Under the pieces are notes generated by a model, which did no database searches, was not told the DNA's origin, and saw only the letters and a list, made by a program, of their open reading frames with translations. Of a DNA stretch of 64,000 nt, positions 29,880-40,077 are shown in pieces. Positions within the stretch are counted from its first letter, which is position 1. Each line of letters starts with the position of its first letter. The translations under genes and the position numbers were made by a program. The stretch comes from Flavobacteriaceae bacterium (GTDB lineage Bacteria > Bacteroidota > Bacteroidia > Flavobacteriales > Flavobacteriaceae): positions 1-64,000 of the forward strand of contig CANHRI010000007.1 in assembly GCA_947463515.1 (NCBI GenBank), written 5' to 3'.

Positions 29880-30671
29880 ATGGCAAATAAAATAGACGTA
29901 AAAGAATTATTAGAGGCCGGTGTTCACTTTGGACACATGACCCGCAAGTGGGACCCCAACATGGCGCCTTATATTTACATGGAGCGCAATGGGATACACA
30001 TCATTAACTTGTACAAAACCGCAGCCAAAATTGAAGAAGCGAATGAAGCTTTGAAAAAAATCGCTGCCTCTGGTAGAAAAATCTTATTCGTAGCTACCAA
30101 AAAACAAGCAAAAGACATCGTAGCTGAAAAAGCAGCCGCAGTAAACATGCCTTACATCACCGAAAGATGGCCTGGAGGAATGTTGACCAACTTCGTAACA
30201 ATTCGTAAAGCCGTGAAAAAAATGGCAACCATCGATCGTATGAAGAAAGACGGTACGTTCAACACCTTGTCGAAAAAAGAAAAATTACAAATCGATCGTC
30301 TTCGTGCTAAATTGGAGAAGAACTTAGGTTCTATCGCCGATATGTCAAGACTGCCTGCAGCCTTGTTCGTAGTAGATATCAAAGCCGAGCACATCGCGGT
30401 GAAAGAAGCACACAAATTAAACATTCCAGTATTTGCAATGGTGGATACCAACTCTGACCCTCGTCAGGCAGATTACGTAATCCCCGCCAACGATGATGCT
30501 TCTAAATCTATCGAAAAAATTCTTTCTCTCGTTACGGCTGCCGTTCAAGACGGATTGTCCAACCGTACCAACGAAAAAGAAGCCGATGATGCTCCTGAAG
30601 TAGAAGAAACAGTTGAAGCAGTTGCCACTCCTGAGGTAGCTGACACGACTGAAGCCGCTGCTGAAGAATAA
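29880..30671 (+). CDS. rpsB: 30S ribosomal protein S2
   Basis: LLEAGVHFGHMTRKWDPNMAPYIY. Confidence 0.98.
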   Translation: MANKIDVKELLEAGVHFGHMTRKWDPNMAPYIYMERNGIHIINLYKTAAKIEEANEALKKIAASGRKILFVATKKQAKDIVAEKAAAVNMPYITERWPGGMLTNFVTIRKAVKKMATIDRMKKDGTFNTLSKKEKLQIDRLRAKLEKNLGSIADMSRLPAALFVVDIKAEHIAVKEAHKLNIPVFAMVDTNSDPRQADYVIPANDDASKSIEKILSLVTAAVQDGLSNRTNEKEADDAPEVEETVEAVATPEVADTTEAAAEE

Positions 30672-30681
30672 ATAAAACACT

Positions 30682-30755
30682 AAATTCCAATGGAAGGATG
30701 CCAAATTCCTACGGTTTTTAGTAACCCGGAGTTTGGAATCCCGAAATTGGAATTT
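30682..30755. repeat. Long imperfect palindrome between rpsB and tsf
   Basis: AAATTCCAAT (30682-30691) / ATTGGAATTT (30746-30755) plus inner CCAAATTCC/GGAGTTTGG. Confidence 0.75.
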
Positions 30756-30794
30756 GATTTTAAACGAATTTTTTAATCAAAAAATAAAAAAGAA

Positions 30795-31619
30795 ATGTCA
30801 ACTATTACTGCGTCTGACGTAAACAAACTAAGAACCATGACCGGTGCCGGTATGATGGACTGTAAAAAAGCCTTGGTAGAAGCCGAAGGTGATTTTGACA
30901 AAGCAATTGAAATCCTACGTAAAAAAGGACAAAAAGTAGCCGCTAACCGTTCGGACCGTGAATCTACGGAAGGAGCTGTTATCGCTGCCGTGAATGCCGA
31001 CCACACTTCGGGAGCAATCATCTCGTTGAACTGTGAAACCGACTTCGTAGGGAAAAATGAAGGATTCGTGAAGTTAGCCCAAGAATTGGCAGCTTTAGCC
31101 TTGAACTTCGAAACCAAAGAAGATTTACTAGCAGCTGATTTCCACGGAATCACTGTTGCCGAAAAATTAATCGAACAAACCGGTGTTATCGGTGAAAAAA
31201 TCGAAATCGGTTCTTTCGAACGTTTACACGGTGCCTTCGTAAACTCATACATCCACGCAGGAAACAAAATCGCCACTTTAGTAGCTTTGTCTGCTAATGT
31301 AGCGGGTGCTGATGAAGCAGCTCGTAACGTAGCCATGCAAGCAGCGGCGATGAATCCTATCGCGTTGAATGAAGACGGTGTAGATGCCGATACAATCGCT
31401 AAAGAAATCGAAATCGCAAAAGACCAATTGCGTGCTGAAGGAAAACCCGAAGCGATGTTAGACAATATTGCCAAAGGGAAATTAAACCGTTTCTTCAAAG
31501 ACAATACCTTGGTCAACCAAGATTATATTAAAGACAGCTCCATGAGTGTAAGCGCTTACGTAAAATCAGTAGATGCTGGTCTTACCGTAACCGGATTCAA
31601 AAGAGCCGCTTTAGGTTAA
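30795..31619 (+). CDS. tsf: Elongation factor Ts
   Basis: VNKLRTMTGAGMMDCKKALVEAEGDFDKAIEILRKKG. Confidence 0.98.
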   Translation: MSTITASDVNKLRTMTGAGMMDCKKALVEAEGDFDKAIEILRKKGQKVAANRSDRESTEGAVIAAVNADHTSGAIISLNCETDFVGKNEGFVKLAQELAALALNFETKEDLLAADFHGITVAEKLIEQTGVIGEKIEIGSFERLHGAFVNSYIHAGNKIATLVALSANVAGADEAARNVAMQAAAMNPIALNEDGVDADTIAKEIEIAKDQLRAEGKPEAMLDNIAKGKLNRFFKDNTLVNQDYIKDSSMSVSAYVKSVDAGLTVTGFKRAALG

Positions 31620-31640
31620 TTACTAATTCACCCAAAATAC

Positions 31641-31672
31641 AAAACCCGATGCTTTCCGTATCGGGTTTTTTT
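31641..31672 (+). terminator. Intrinsic terminator downstream of tsf
   Basis: AAAACCCGATGCTTTCCGTATCGGGTTTTTTT. Confidence 0.88.
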
Positions 31673-31807
31673 ATAAGGAGCATCACGCCCCTGCCCAGTA
31701 CCACTCCCCTCCCGTTTTCGCCTTTATCCCCGAAGGGTCGGGGGATATCGGCTCTACCGGGGCTAAAAAGAAACAATCGGACTAAATCTATATCTAAAAC
31801 TTATTTA

Positions 31808-32167
31808 CTAAATGAATGGATTGATATACCATTCTTTATGTATTAATTCATTATTTAAAAGTGATCTAACAAAACATTCTCCTTCTCGATCTTCAATATA
31901 TCTTGTGTCATTTTTTATTTTCATAAATTTATGTTCATGTTTTTGAGCACTAGATATGTAAATTTTTTTGAATTCTTTAATAGCTTCTGCAATAATAAAT
32001 TTTCCAATTCCTTTGCCCCTATAATCTTCAACTACCATACAATTATTCAACCAAATTTTATTTTTTTCACATAAAAAATCAAATTCAACAATTATATTAT
32101 TTTTTTGATTATTATTTGAGTGAAGTTTCCAGGTAATAACATTATCTTTTATTGATTTCACTATCAT
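31808..32167 (-). CDS. GNAT-like N-acetyltransferase
   Basis: VVEDYRGKGIGKFIIAEAIKEFKK acetyl-CoA binding motif. Confidence 0.75.
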   Translation of the reverse strand: MIVKSIKDNVITWKLHSNNNQKNNIIVEFDFLCEKNKIWLNNCMVVEDYRGKGIGKFIIAEAIKEFKKIYISSAQKHEHKFMKIKNDTRYIEDREGECFVRSLLNNELIHKEWYINPFI

Positions 32168-32242
32168 AACATTGCAATTAAAAATTCAAAAACTTAAACT
32201 AAAAATTAAGTTGTACTTAAATGGATTATATGAATCCTTTTT

Positions 32243-33007
32243 TCACTCAACAATTTCTTGCAAAGACTCCCCATTCAATACAAAATAATGCAGTTTACCT
32301 TTACTTGCGAATCCTGGGGAATCATTTTCATCAAAAACCTCTTCAACAACAATTAGCCTATTTTCCTTAATTGATTGAATATGAAAAGGATATTCTGGAT
32401 TAAGAGCTGTGATAGCCTTAACAGTTGAACCCATGTTTAAGTAAATAGCTGCCTCCCTTCCCACTATCATATTCCCACCCGACTTTGGGGTACAAACGAA
32501 GTAAATGACAATTTCATCTAATCCATCATTATTTAAATCACCATTGAATGTTTTTGAATAAGTTATATTCTTGCCCTCTGATTCAATATTAGGTGTATAT
32601 TTTAAAAACTTTTTTTCAGCGATCTTTATGGCTTGGTCAACGCTAATCAGGCTTTCCATTTCTTTAATTGAATCTTCTTTAACTACCTCATATTTATTAG
32701 ATCTATCAAGTTTATTTGACTCAAATTTTTTAATAAATAACACTAGTAGTACAATAAAAATAAAAGAAGAGAAAATTACGATCAATTTACTACTAAATGA
32801 AGGTTTTTTCTGTTGGTAATCTTCAGGTAAAGGTGGTGGACTCTTTTTAATAAGACCCTTTAATTCAGTTACATCTCCAGCTCTAATCCAATTTGTTAAG
32901 TCTTCATGCCATACAAGAGTATTTTCGCTTATGTCCTCAGATAATAGCTCTTTAAGTGTATAAGGCCCTTTACTAGCTCCTTCTTTTGAATAATAATATT
33001 TACTCAT
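32243..33007 (-). CDS. GYF_2 (DUF4339) domain membrane protein
   Basis: MSKYYYSKEGASKGPYTLKELLSEDISENTLVWHEDLTNWIRAGDV plus TM segment. Confidence 0.7.
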   Translation of the reverse strand: MSKYYYSKEGASKGPYTLKELLSEDISENTLVWHEDLTNWIRAGDVTELKGLIKKSPPPLPEDYQQKKPSFSSKLIVIFSSFIFIVLLVLFIKKFESNKLDRSNKYEVVKEDSIKEMESLISVDQAIKIAEKKFLKYTPNIESEGKNITYSKTFNGDLNNDGLDEIVIYFVCTPKSGGNMIVGREAAIYLNMGSTVKAITALNPEYPFHIQSIKENRLIVVEEVFDENDSPGFASKGKLHYFVLNGESLQEIVE

Positions 33008-33497
33008 TTTTGAAAGTTATTTTTTTGAAAGTATTACCAGATTCATCAACCAATGAATTTGTTTTTTTTTCAAACCTCCAATTCATTAATGTATCTTTAT
33101 CTGTATAACCGAATTCACCATTAATAAAAATTTCATTATTATTTTCCTCCAAATTCCATACAAAAACCTGATTATTATTCAGTTCTTTTATACTATTAAT
33201 ATCATTACTATCTGAATGATATACAAGTAATTTATAGGAAGCTGAATCAAAAAAAAGTGTTTTGTATTTATTTTTTTTCGTATCAAAATATTGCCAACCA
33301 ACATTATAGTCTGAACATATCAATTTGTGTATTAAACTATCTTGATCTACAATTTCCTCTTCAATCGGCAAACTATCAAACTTTTGATGAATAACTTCAT
33401 TGCCATTATTTTCACTTTTATTTCTAATAAAAACGAAAATAACTCCGCATATCAATACCATTGATATCACAAAAAAAATAATTCTCTTTTTATTCAT
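33000..33497 (-). CDS. Hypothetical membrane-anchored protein
   Basis: 165 aa with N-terminal TM; overlaps the GYF_2 gene by 8 bp. Confidence 0.55.
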   Translation of the reverse strand: MNKKRIIFFVISMVLICGVIFVFIRNKSENNGNEVIHQKFDSLPIEEEIVDQDSLIHKLICSDYNVGWQYFDTKKNKYKTLFFDSASYKLLVYHSDSNDINSIKELNNNQVFVWNLEENNNEIFINGEFGYTDKDTLMNWRFEKKTNSLVDESGNTFKKITFKNE

Positions 33498-33522
33498 AAT
33501 TATTAATTATTTAGGTTTAAAC

Positions 33523-35634
33523 TTATTTCACCGGAAAATTACGAGCCCGCATCAAGGCCGCCGTACTCGCTTTCTTCCCTCTAAACTTCGGATAGGCCTC
33601 CTCAGGGTCCAAGGTGTTCCCTACTTTAAATACGTAGTCCAACAAACGCTTTGCCACCGCAGGATCATACAAGCCTTTGCCATCAACCGTAAACGCCTCC
33701 GTCGCATCGGCACTGATTACATCCGCCCACAAATAGCCATAATAACCCGCAGCATAATCATCGCCCGAGAAAATATGTCCAAACTGCGGAATGCGATGGC
33801 GCATTACAATTTCCTTCGGCATACGCAACGCCTTCAACGCCTCGGCTTCAAAAGTCTTCGGGTCAATCTCCGGTTGCTCAAACAAATGCAGCTGCATGTC
33901 TACCAACGCACTCGACAAGGTTTCTACCGTGGAAAAACCTTCGTTAAACGTGGCCGCAGCCTCCAAGCGTTCCACCAGCGCCATAGGCATCGGGGCACCC
34001 GTTTGGTAATGCAACGCAAAACGATTCAACACCTCGGGCGTCGACAACCAACGCTCCAATATCTGCGACGGAAACTCGACATAATCCCGCGGCGTATTCG
34101 TTCCCGATAACAAAGGATAATTCACATCCGAACACAAGCCGTGCAACGCATGGCCAAACTCGTGAAACAACGTATTGGCATCATCCCACGAAATCAAAAC
34201 GGGCTCTCCCGGCTTGCCTTTGATAAAATTACAGTTGTTGGACACCAACGTCAACACCTCACCGTCAAAACGACTCTGATCGCGGTAGGCCGTCATCCAT
34301 GCCCCCGAACGCTTTCCTTTGCGGGCGTACGGATCAAAATACCAAAGACCGACCACTGCACCCGTCGACTTTTTGCGCACTTCCCACACCCGCACATCGG
34401 GATGAAAAACGGGCACATCAGTCACGGGCGCAAAGGTCAAATCAAAAATCGTCTCAGCCACCCAAAACATGCCTTCCCGCAAGGGTTCCAACTGCATATA
34501 GGGTTTGATTTCATTAGCGTCTACAGCGTATTTTTCTTTGCGGACTTTCTCTGCATAATAGCGGTAATCCCAGGGTTCCAACGCAAAGGTGCCGGCCTCC
34601 GCCGCGATCAACTGTTGCATCGCCTTCACATCGTCTTGCACTTTCAACAAAGCGGGCTCCCATACCGAAAGCATCAAATCCAACGTGCGCTGGGGTTGCT
34701 TCGCCATGGTATTCGACAAACTCCAATGAGCAAACGTAGGAAAGCCCAATAATTTTGCTTTTTCGGCACGCAACTTCAAAATCGCAACCACCGTTGCATT
34801 ATTGTTGTGGGCATTGGCATTATCGCCGCGGTTTACAAACAATTGAAAGGCTTTCTCCCGCAACGACCGCTGCGATGAAAAGGTAAGAAACGGCTCAATC
34901 GACGAACGCGTGTTGGCAATACAGCCCAATGCCTTCAGCTGACGCTCTTGGGCTTCTTGACGCGCAGCATCTGCCAATTCTAGGGGTAAACCCGCAAAAT
35001 CGGCTTCGGTTTCCAACAGTAAATATTGATTGTTCTCATCGGCCAATTGATTTTGACTGAATTGCGTAAACAAGCCAGCCAAAGCCTTATTGATCTCGGC
35101 AATGCGCTGCTTACTTTTGGCATTGGCCAACGCGCCTTCTTTGACAAATTGGGCGTAATACGTTTGCACCAACCGCTTTTGTTCAGGGGTTAATTTTTCC
35201 ATTTCCTTCCCATTGTGAACGGCGGCAATTCGGGCAAACAAAGCCGCATTTTGGTAAATAGTGCTGCTCATTTCCGAGAACTTTGGCGCCATTTCCAATT
35301 CGATGGCTTCAAACTCTGGGGTATTCAAATTGGCACTGTACAATTCAAACACGGCACGCACTCGCAGATAGGTTTTCCCCGTGCGCTCCAATGCGGCAAT
35401 CGTATTGGCAAAAGTCGCTGGCGCTTTTTGTTGCGCAATTGCATCGACCTCACGCAATCGTTCGGCTATCGCCTGGGTAATGGCGGGTTTAAAGTCGGTC
35501 AACGAATACAAACCAAAAGCGGGAACCCCACCGTAGTTCCCTTTCCAAGGCTGCAAAAGCGGATTAGCGGTTTGTTGGGCTTCACTCGTATACATGGGCA
35601 AGGTGATCAAAAGTAATCCTACTATTTTTTTCAT
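33523..35634 (-). CDS. M3-family metallopeptidase (peptidyl-dipeptidase Dcp / oligopeptidase A-like)
   Basis: LFHEFGHALHGL zinc motif; start set at MKKIVGLLLITLPMYTSEAQ. Confidence 0.9.
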   Translation of the reverse strand: MKKIVGLLLITLPMYTSEAQQTANPLLQPWKGNYGGVPAFGLYSLTDFKPAITQAIAERLREVDAIAQQKAPATFANTIAALERTGKTYLRVRAVFELYSANLNTPEFEAIELEMAPKFSEMSSTIYQNAALFARIAAVHNGKEMEKLTPEQKRLVQTYYAQFVKEGALANAKSKQRIAEINKALAGLFTQFSQNQLADENNQYLLLETEADFAGLPLELADAARQEAQERQLKALGCIANTRSSIEPFLTFSSQRSLREKAFQLFVNRGDNANAHNNNATVVAILKLRAEKAKLLGFPTFAHWSLSNTMAKQPQRTLDLMLSVWEPALLKVQDDVKAMQQLIAAEAGTFALEPWDYRYYAEKVRKEKYAVDANEIKPYMQLEPLREGMFWVAETIFDLTFAPVTDVPVFHPDVRVWEVRKKSTGAVVGLWYFDPYARKGKRSGAWMTAYRDQSRFDGEVLTLVSNNCNFIKGKPGEPVLISWDDANTLFHEFGHALHGLCSDVNYPLLSGTNTPRDYVEFPSQILERWLSTPEVLNRFALHYQTGAPMPMALVERLEAAATFNEGFSTVETLSSALVDMQLHLFEQPEIDPKTFEAEALKALRMPKEIVMRHRIPQFGHIFSGDDYAAGYYGYLWADVISADATEAFTVDGKGLYDPAVAKRLLDYVFKVGNTLDPEEAYPKFRGKKASTAALMRARNFPVK

Positions 35635-35718
35635 GAATCTCATTTTAGCCAAATATAAAAAATCTGTGGCGATTCTTTTCATGAAGCGACGCTAATTTAT
35701 CCGGCAAGGCTTCCCGTT

Positions 35719-38700
35719 GTGGCTCAGTTTTTTACCTATATTTGTTCAGAACCAAAAAAATACCTCGTGAAGTTACTTATTCGCCTTTTGTGGGTAGTCG
35801 GCGCCGTAGCCTACGCCCAAACCCCTGTAGAAAAATCACTTTTATGGGAAATCTCAGGAAACGGAATCGCCAAAAAATCCTACCTCTACGGCACTTTTCA
35901 TGTCAATGAAAAAATCTCCTACCACCTGCCCGACGATTTTTATACCCACCTTTTGAATGCCGATATCGTTAGCAACGAGAGTAATCCTGAAACATGGAAT
36001 TCCATCTTTGATTTGCTCTACAATAGCATGGCAAAAACGATGATGGAAAGCAAAAATCCATTTGCCTTCAAACCCATTTCCCAACAACAACTGGTGCAAC
36101 TTTTCAGCAGCCGCAATTACCTCAAAGACATGTCATCGGTCAACAACGGCCCCAAAAGCGACTACGAGGAAAATACGGTTTTGGATATGTTTATCTTTCA
36201 AACCGCCAAAAAACACGGTAAAAAAATCGTTGGCTTGGAAGACGCCAAAAAATCAGTAATCAACCTTATCCAAACTACCCGAGCAGAACTCGAAAAACAA
36301 ATGAAAGGCATGGAGGAAGGCTCGACAACCGAAGAAACACGTCGCAACGCCCTCACCAAACTCCTTAAAGGCCGCACGGAAGAAGCCGCACTCAAAGATT
36401 ACTACCGCGATAAAGATATTGTCATGCTCGATTCGTTGAGCAAACTCAGCGCCTCTCCCGGCAATCACAAAGCCTTAATCATCGACCGCAATTACACGAT
36501 GACCCGCAGCATCGACTCTTTGGCCCGCCAAGGGAGTTTGTTTAGTGCCGTTGGGGCCGCGCATTTGGCAGGGAAAGAAGGAATTCTGCAATTGTTGCGC
36601 AACAAAGGATATACCGTCAATCCCGTAATCAGCACCACCACCCAAGCGGGACGCGATCGAAAAAAAACCCTTGAGAATCTTGTGATTCCTCCGGTAGTGA
36701 AAACCGTCAAAACTAGTGACGGACTCTTGCAGTACCCCGAATTTGAAATGACTATTGAGATTGAAACAATGGTGAGCTCCCTCGACCTGTCGAATGGTGC
36801 GTATCTAAACATTAACCGCTTTCCGCTGAATAATTTCTTGCAAAAACACAAAAATTACTTGCATCCGGAAGCCATTGATAGTCTCACCTACGAATTCGTT
36901 CCCGGGGACATTCAGATGAAAAAACAAAGCACAAAGGGCGCTTACACCCGCTATGACATTGTGAGCAAACTCAAAAACGGCAACTTCCAACGCTACCGCA
37001 TTTACCTGACTCCGCTGGAAGCGATTAGCATTTCACTTTCAGGTGTAGGCGATTATGCGGAAAAAATGGAAGCACGCATTTTCAATACCATTCAACTCCC
37101 TCCACTACCCTCCGGATGGAAAACCAAATCACCCGTAAAAGGCGGTTTTCAAGTGCAACTCCCCGCCTACTGTGCCACCTATAGCGATAGCGAAAATGCT
37201 AAAGGACCGCTGCTTTGGCAAGCCTATGACCCAATCGACCAAAGTTATTACCTCGTCGTTGAAAAACAACTTGGGGAAAGCTTTACGCCTACCAACGGCT
37301 GGTTTTTGCATTCGCGATTACACAACGAATTCTACATGCACCAAGGACTGCCCGAAACCGCACAATTTACCGACTATACGAAAACTACGTTTGAATCGTT
37401 TACCCAAAACGAACACCATAACTACCGTTTAAAATCGGTGGTAGAAGGTGGCAAATGTTACCTTCTCGTAGCCGTCGACGTCCCCGAAACACAAGCGCGT
37501 AAATTCTTCAGTTCGTTTACGCTTGCACCTTTTACCCCCGAAAAAACCACCGTATACCATTCCAAAAAAGGAAAATTCACCATTGAAATTCCCGAAAAAG
37601 TAAACGATGCCGCGATCCATGGATTGGACTTTGCCAATGTTCTTTTCAACAATTTCGGAGGCAACAATAAAGAAGACACGTATATGGGCGACACGTTTAC
37701 TTCACGCAATGGACACGCTCTTGAAATCAGTGAAACTATTTTTGACCACTACGAAAGTTGGCTCCCCGCCGATACGCTAAGAGCACAACTTATTAATCGT
37801 TTCACCCGTAAGTTAAAGCCCCGAACCTACGAAAACGAGCTACAAGAAACCGAGTGGAGTAACTACGTGCCTACTATGGAACCGCAAGACGTTGTCCTCC
37901 ACGATTTCAGTTACAACGCCACCACACAGACCGCGGTTTTTGATGCCTTGGTCGCAGCGCCTCATGCTCTGCACGCCGAAAAAATTCGGGTCATCACCAC
38001 GCCCGAGCGTCAGCTTACGCTAAAAACCATGGTGCCCTATCCATACTCCCAAAACCTCCCCTTTGTCGAAAAGGCATTTAGCAGTTTTACCCTCGATCCT
38101 TACGACAAACCGCTGCCACCCAACGACCGTTTGCAGCTCTTTTTTGACGAAGTGAAAAGCGAAACCGATTCGATTCGCAACCAAGCCCTAGACGATATGG
38201 ATGGATTGACGCTCACCGATAGCGACGCCGCCCGTTGGATACAATGGATGCAAAGCTATGCCTTTAGCAACGATGAAGAAATCTACAAAGACCAAGCCTA
38301 CGAGCAGTTGCGCGGACTCAAAGCGCCCGAAATTTTACCGTTTTTGGAACAAGCCTACCGCAACCCAAAAGCCTATTCCTCAGAGCGCATGACGATTTTG
38401 GATGTGATGAGTGAAAACCCAACACCTGCAGTATATGAAAAGATTGCCGAATTAATGGCTTTTGACTTACCCCTTCCCGACAATGCCGAGCGTATTGAGG
38501 ATGTGTTCAACACCTTCAAAAACTACCCCGACGCAAGTGCTGTGCTGTATCCTGGCATTTTAAAACATTATGCCATCGACGAGTACAAAGCGCCTATTAT
38601 CGACTGGTGTGCCCATTTGCTACACCTAAAAAAAATCGACCCTAAAAAATTGGGGAGCTTCCAAAAAGTAGTACTCGCCGACGCGAAATTAGAACAAAAG

Positions 38701-39423
38701 CGACTACAAAGCAGCCTTGAAGAAAAGACCAAAACAGCAAAAATGCATGCCAAAGATGAGGATTATATCGAATATGAAGAAGAAAGCGATGAAATCCCAT
38801 ACACCTCGTTTTACCAATACGTAAGTGTCCTCAAAGCAATCCTCAACAAAAAGACAGAAGTCTTGGTGCAGGAAGCCTATGCGATGGATATTCCCGAGAT
38901 GCAATTGGAACTCTTAGCCGATGACATCCAGCAAGGGCGCGCCACCGCGGTGCAAATCGACAGTGCCTTAGCCCAGCCCAAACTGCGGTTTAAAACACTG
39001 GTAATGCTCAGCCGTATTGATACGTTCAACAAGCGACAAACCCTCACCGACGACGAAATTGCAGAAGCCGCCATGCGGGTTTTTGACGAGGTAGCCGACG
39101 ACGAACCCGTGCAGTTTTTGGAAAAACAAACCCTCAATTACGAGGGACATACACTGCAATGCTATTTTTACGAATCGCAACCGCAAAAAGACGGCAAACC
39201 CAACGGAGCCAAAATATTCCATGCCATGCTGTTTTTGGTGCGCGATGGAAAAATTGTCCCCCACGTATATTTCTCCCCCGTAGTGGAAGAAATCGACGAA
39301 GAAAACACGGCCGAAAAGCTCAAAACGATTATAATTCAAGAGAGCTTGAACCGCCAGTATGATTATGCGAAATTCCGCAAAAACAATCCGTTACTCCCTG
39401 ACTTTTCTAACTTCGAAGAATAA
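35719..39423 (+). CDS. TraB/GumN-like N-terminal domain protein with long uncharacterised C-terminal region
   Basis: N-terminal LLWEISGNGIAKKSYLYGTFHVNEK...GAAHLAGKEGILQLLRNKGYTVNPV typical of TraB/GumN; about 900 further residues. Confidence 0.8.
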   Translation: MAQFFTYICSEPKKYLVKLLIRLLWVVGAVAYAQTPVEKSLLWEISGNGIAKKSYLYGTFHVNEKISYHLPDDFYTHLLNADIVSNESNPETWNSIFDLLYNSMAKTMMESKNPFAFKPISQQQLVQLFSSRNYLKDMSSVNNGPKSDYEENTVLDMFIFQTAKKHGKKIVGLEDAKKSVINLIQTTRAELEKQMKGMEEGSTTEETRRNALTKLLKGRTEEAALKDYYRDKDIVMLDSLSKLSASPGNHKALIIDRNYTMTRSIDSLARQGSLFSAVGAAHLAGKEGILQLLRNKGYTVNPVISTTTQAGRDRKKTLENLVIPPVVKTVKTSDGLLQYPEFEMTIEIETMVSSLDLSNGAYLNINRFPLNNFLQKHKNYLHPEAIDSLTYEFVPGDIQMKKQSTKGAYTRYDIVSKLKNGNFQRYRIYLTPLEAISISLSGVGDYAEKMEARIFNTIQLPPLPSGWKTKSPVKGGFQVQLPAYCATYSDSENAKGPLLWQAYDPIDQSYYLVVEKQLGESFTPTNGWFLHSRLHNEFYMHQGLPETAQFTDYTKTTFESFTQNEHHNYRLKSVVEGGKCYLLVAVDVPETQARKFFSSFTLAPFTPEKTTVYHSKKGKFTIEIPEKVNDAAIHGLDFANVLFNNFGGNNKEDTYMGDTFTSRNGHALEISETIFDHYESWLPADTLRAQLINRFTRKLKPRTYENELQETEWSNYVPTMEPQDVVLHDFSYNATTQTAVFDALVAAPHALHAEKIRVITTPERQLTLKTMVPYPYSQNLPFVEKAFSSFTLDPYDKPLPPNDRLQLFFDEVKSETDSIRNQALDDMDGLTLTDSDAARWIQWMQSYAFSNDEEIYKDQAYEQLRGLKAPEILPFLEQAYRNPKAYSSERMTILDVMSENPTPAVYEKIAELMAFDLPLPDNAERIEDVFNTFKNYPDASAVLYPGILKHYAIDEYKAPIIDWCAHLLHLKKIDPKKLGSFQKVVLADAKLEQKRLQSSLEEKTKTAKMHAKDEDYIEYEEESDEIPYTSFYQYVSVLKAILNKKTEVLVQEAYAMDIPEMQLELLADDIQQGRATAVQIDSALAQPKLRFKTLVMLSRIDTFNKRQTLTDDEIAEAAMRVFDEVADDEPVQFLEKQTLNYEGHTLQCYFYESQPQKDGKPNGAKIFHAMLFLVRDGKIVPHVYFSPVVEEIDEENTAEKLKTIIIQESLNRQYDYAKFRKNNPLLPDFSNFEE

Positions 39424-40077
39424 ATGTTTCAATCCCGTAAAGATTTCGTCTATATCGTCTTAGCCGGCATTTTTATCACCAATGCCTTGGTGGCCGAACT
39501 CATTGGGGGCAAACTCATCTATGTGGGACAAGCCGTGATGAGTTTGGGCATCCTCCCGTGGCCCGTTGTTTTTGTCACCACCGACCTCATCAACGAGTAT
39601 TTTGGGGAAAAAGGCGTGCGCAAACTCTCCCTGCTCACAGCCTCCTTGATTGGGTATACGTTTGTGTTGCTGCTCATCGGACTCCAAATTCCCGCCGTAA
39701 AAGGCGACGGCTTGGTAACCGACAGTCAATTTACAGCCGTCTTCGGGCAAAGCATGCTCATCATTGTGGGGAGCATTACCGCGTTTTTGGTCTCCCAATT
39801 GATTGATGTTACGATTTTTCATTTTGTCAAAAACCGAACGGGCAACCGCATGATTTGGTTGCGCAGCACCGGATCGACCGTGATCTCACAACTCTTTGAT
39901 AGTTTTATCGTACTGGGTATTGCCTTTTGGCTTCCCGGCAAAATGACTGCCGAAACCTTTATCCTCTCGGCGTTGACAGGCTATTCGGTCAAATTGGGAA
40001 TTGCCATTTTGCTGACGCCACTGATTTATGTAGGCCATTCGTTAATTGATTCCTATTTGAAAAAAGATGGACGCTAA
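39424..40077 (+). CDS. Queuosine precursor transporter (YhhQ/DUF165 family)
   Basis: 217 aa; VFVTTDLINEYFGEKGVRK motif. Confidence 0.88.
   Translation: MFQSRKDFVYIVLAGIFITNALVAELIGGKLIYVGQAVMSLGILPWPVVFVTTDLINEYFGEKGVRKLSLLTASLIGYTFVLLLIGLQIPAVKGDGLVTDSQFTAVFGQSMLIIVGSITAFLVSQLIDVTIFHFVKNRTGNRMIWLRSTGSTVISQLFDSFIVLGIAFWLPGKMTAETFILSALTGYSVKLGIAILLTPLIYVGHSLIDSYLKKDGR

Noticed and set aside
30773-31516. 247-aa minus-strand ORF fully antisense to tsf
   Set aside because: Shadow ORF over a strongly conserved gene; Ser/Ala-rich low-information translation with no recognisable family
33400-34110. 236-aa plus-strand ORF antisense to the M3 peptidase 3' end
   Set aside because: Arg/Gln-rich shadow translation spanning two annotated minus-strand genes; no domain
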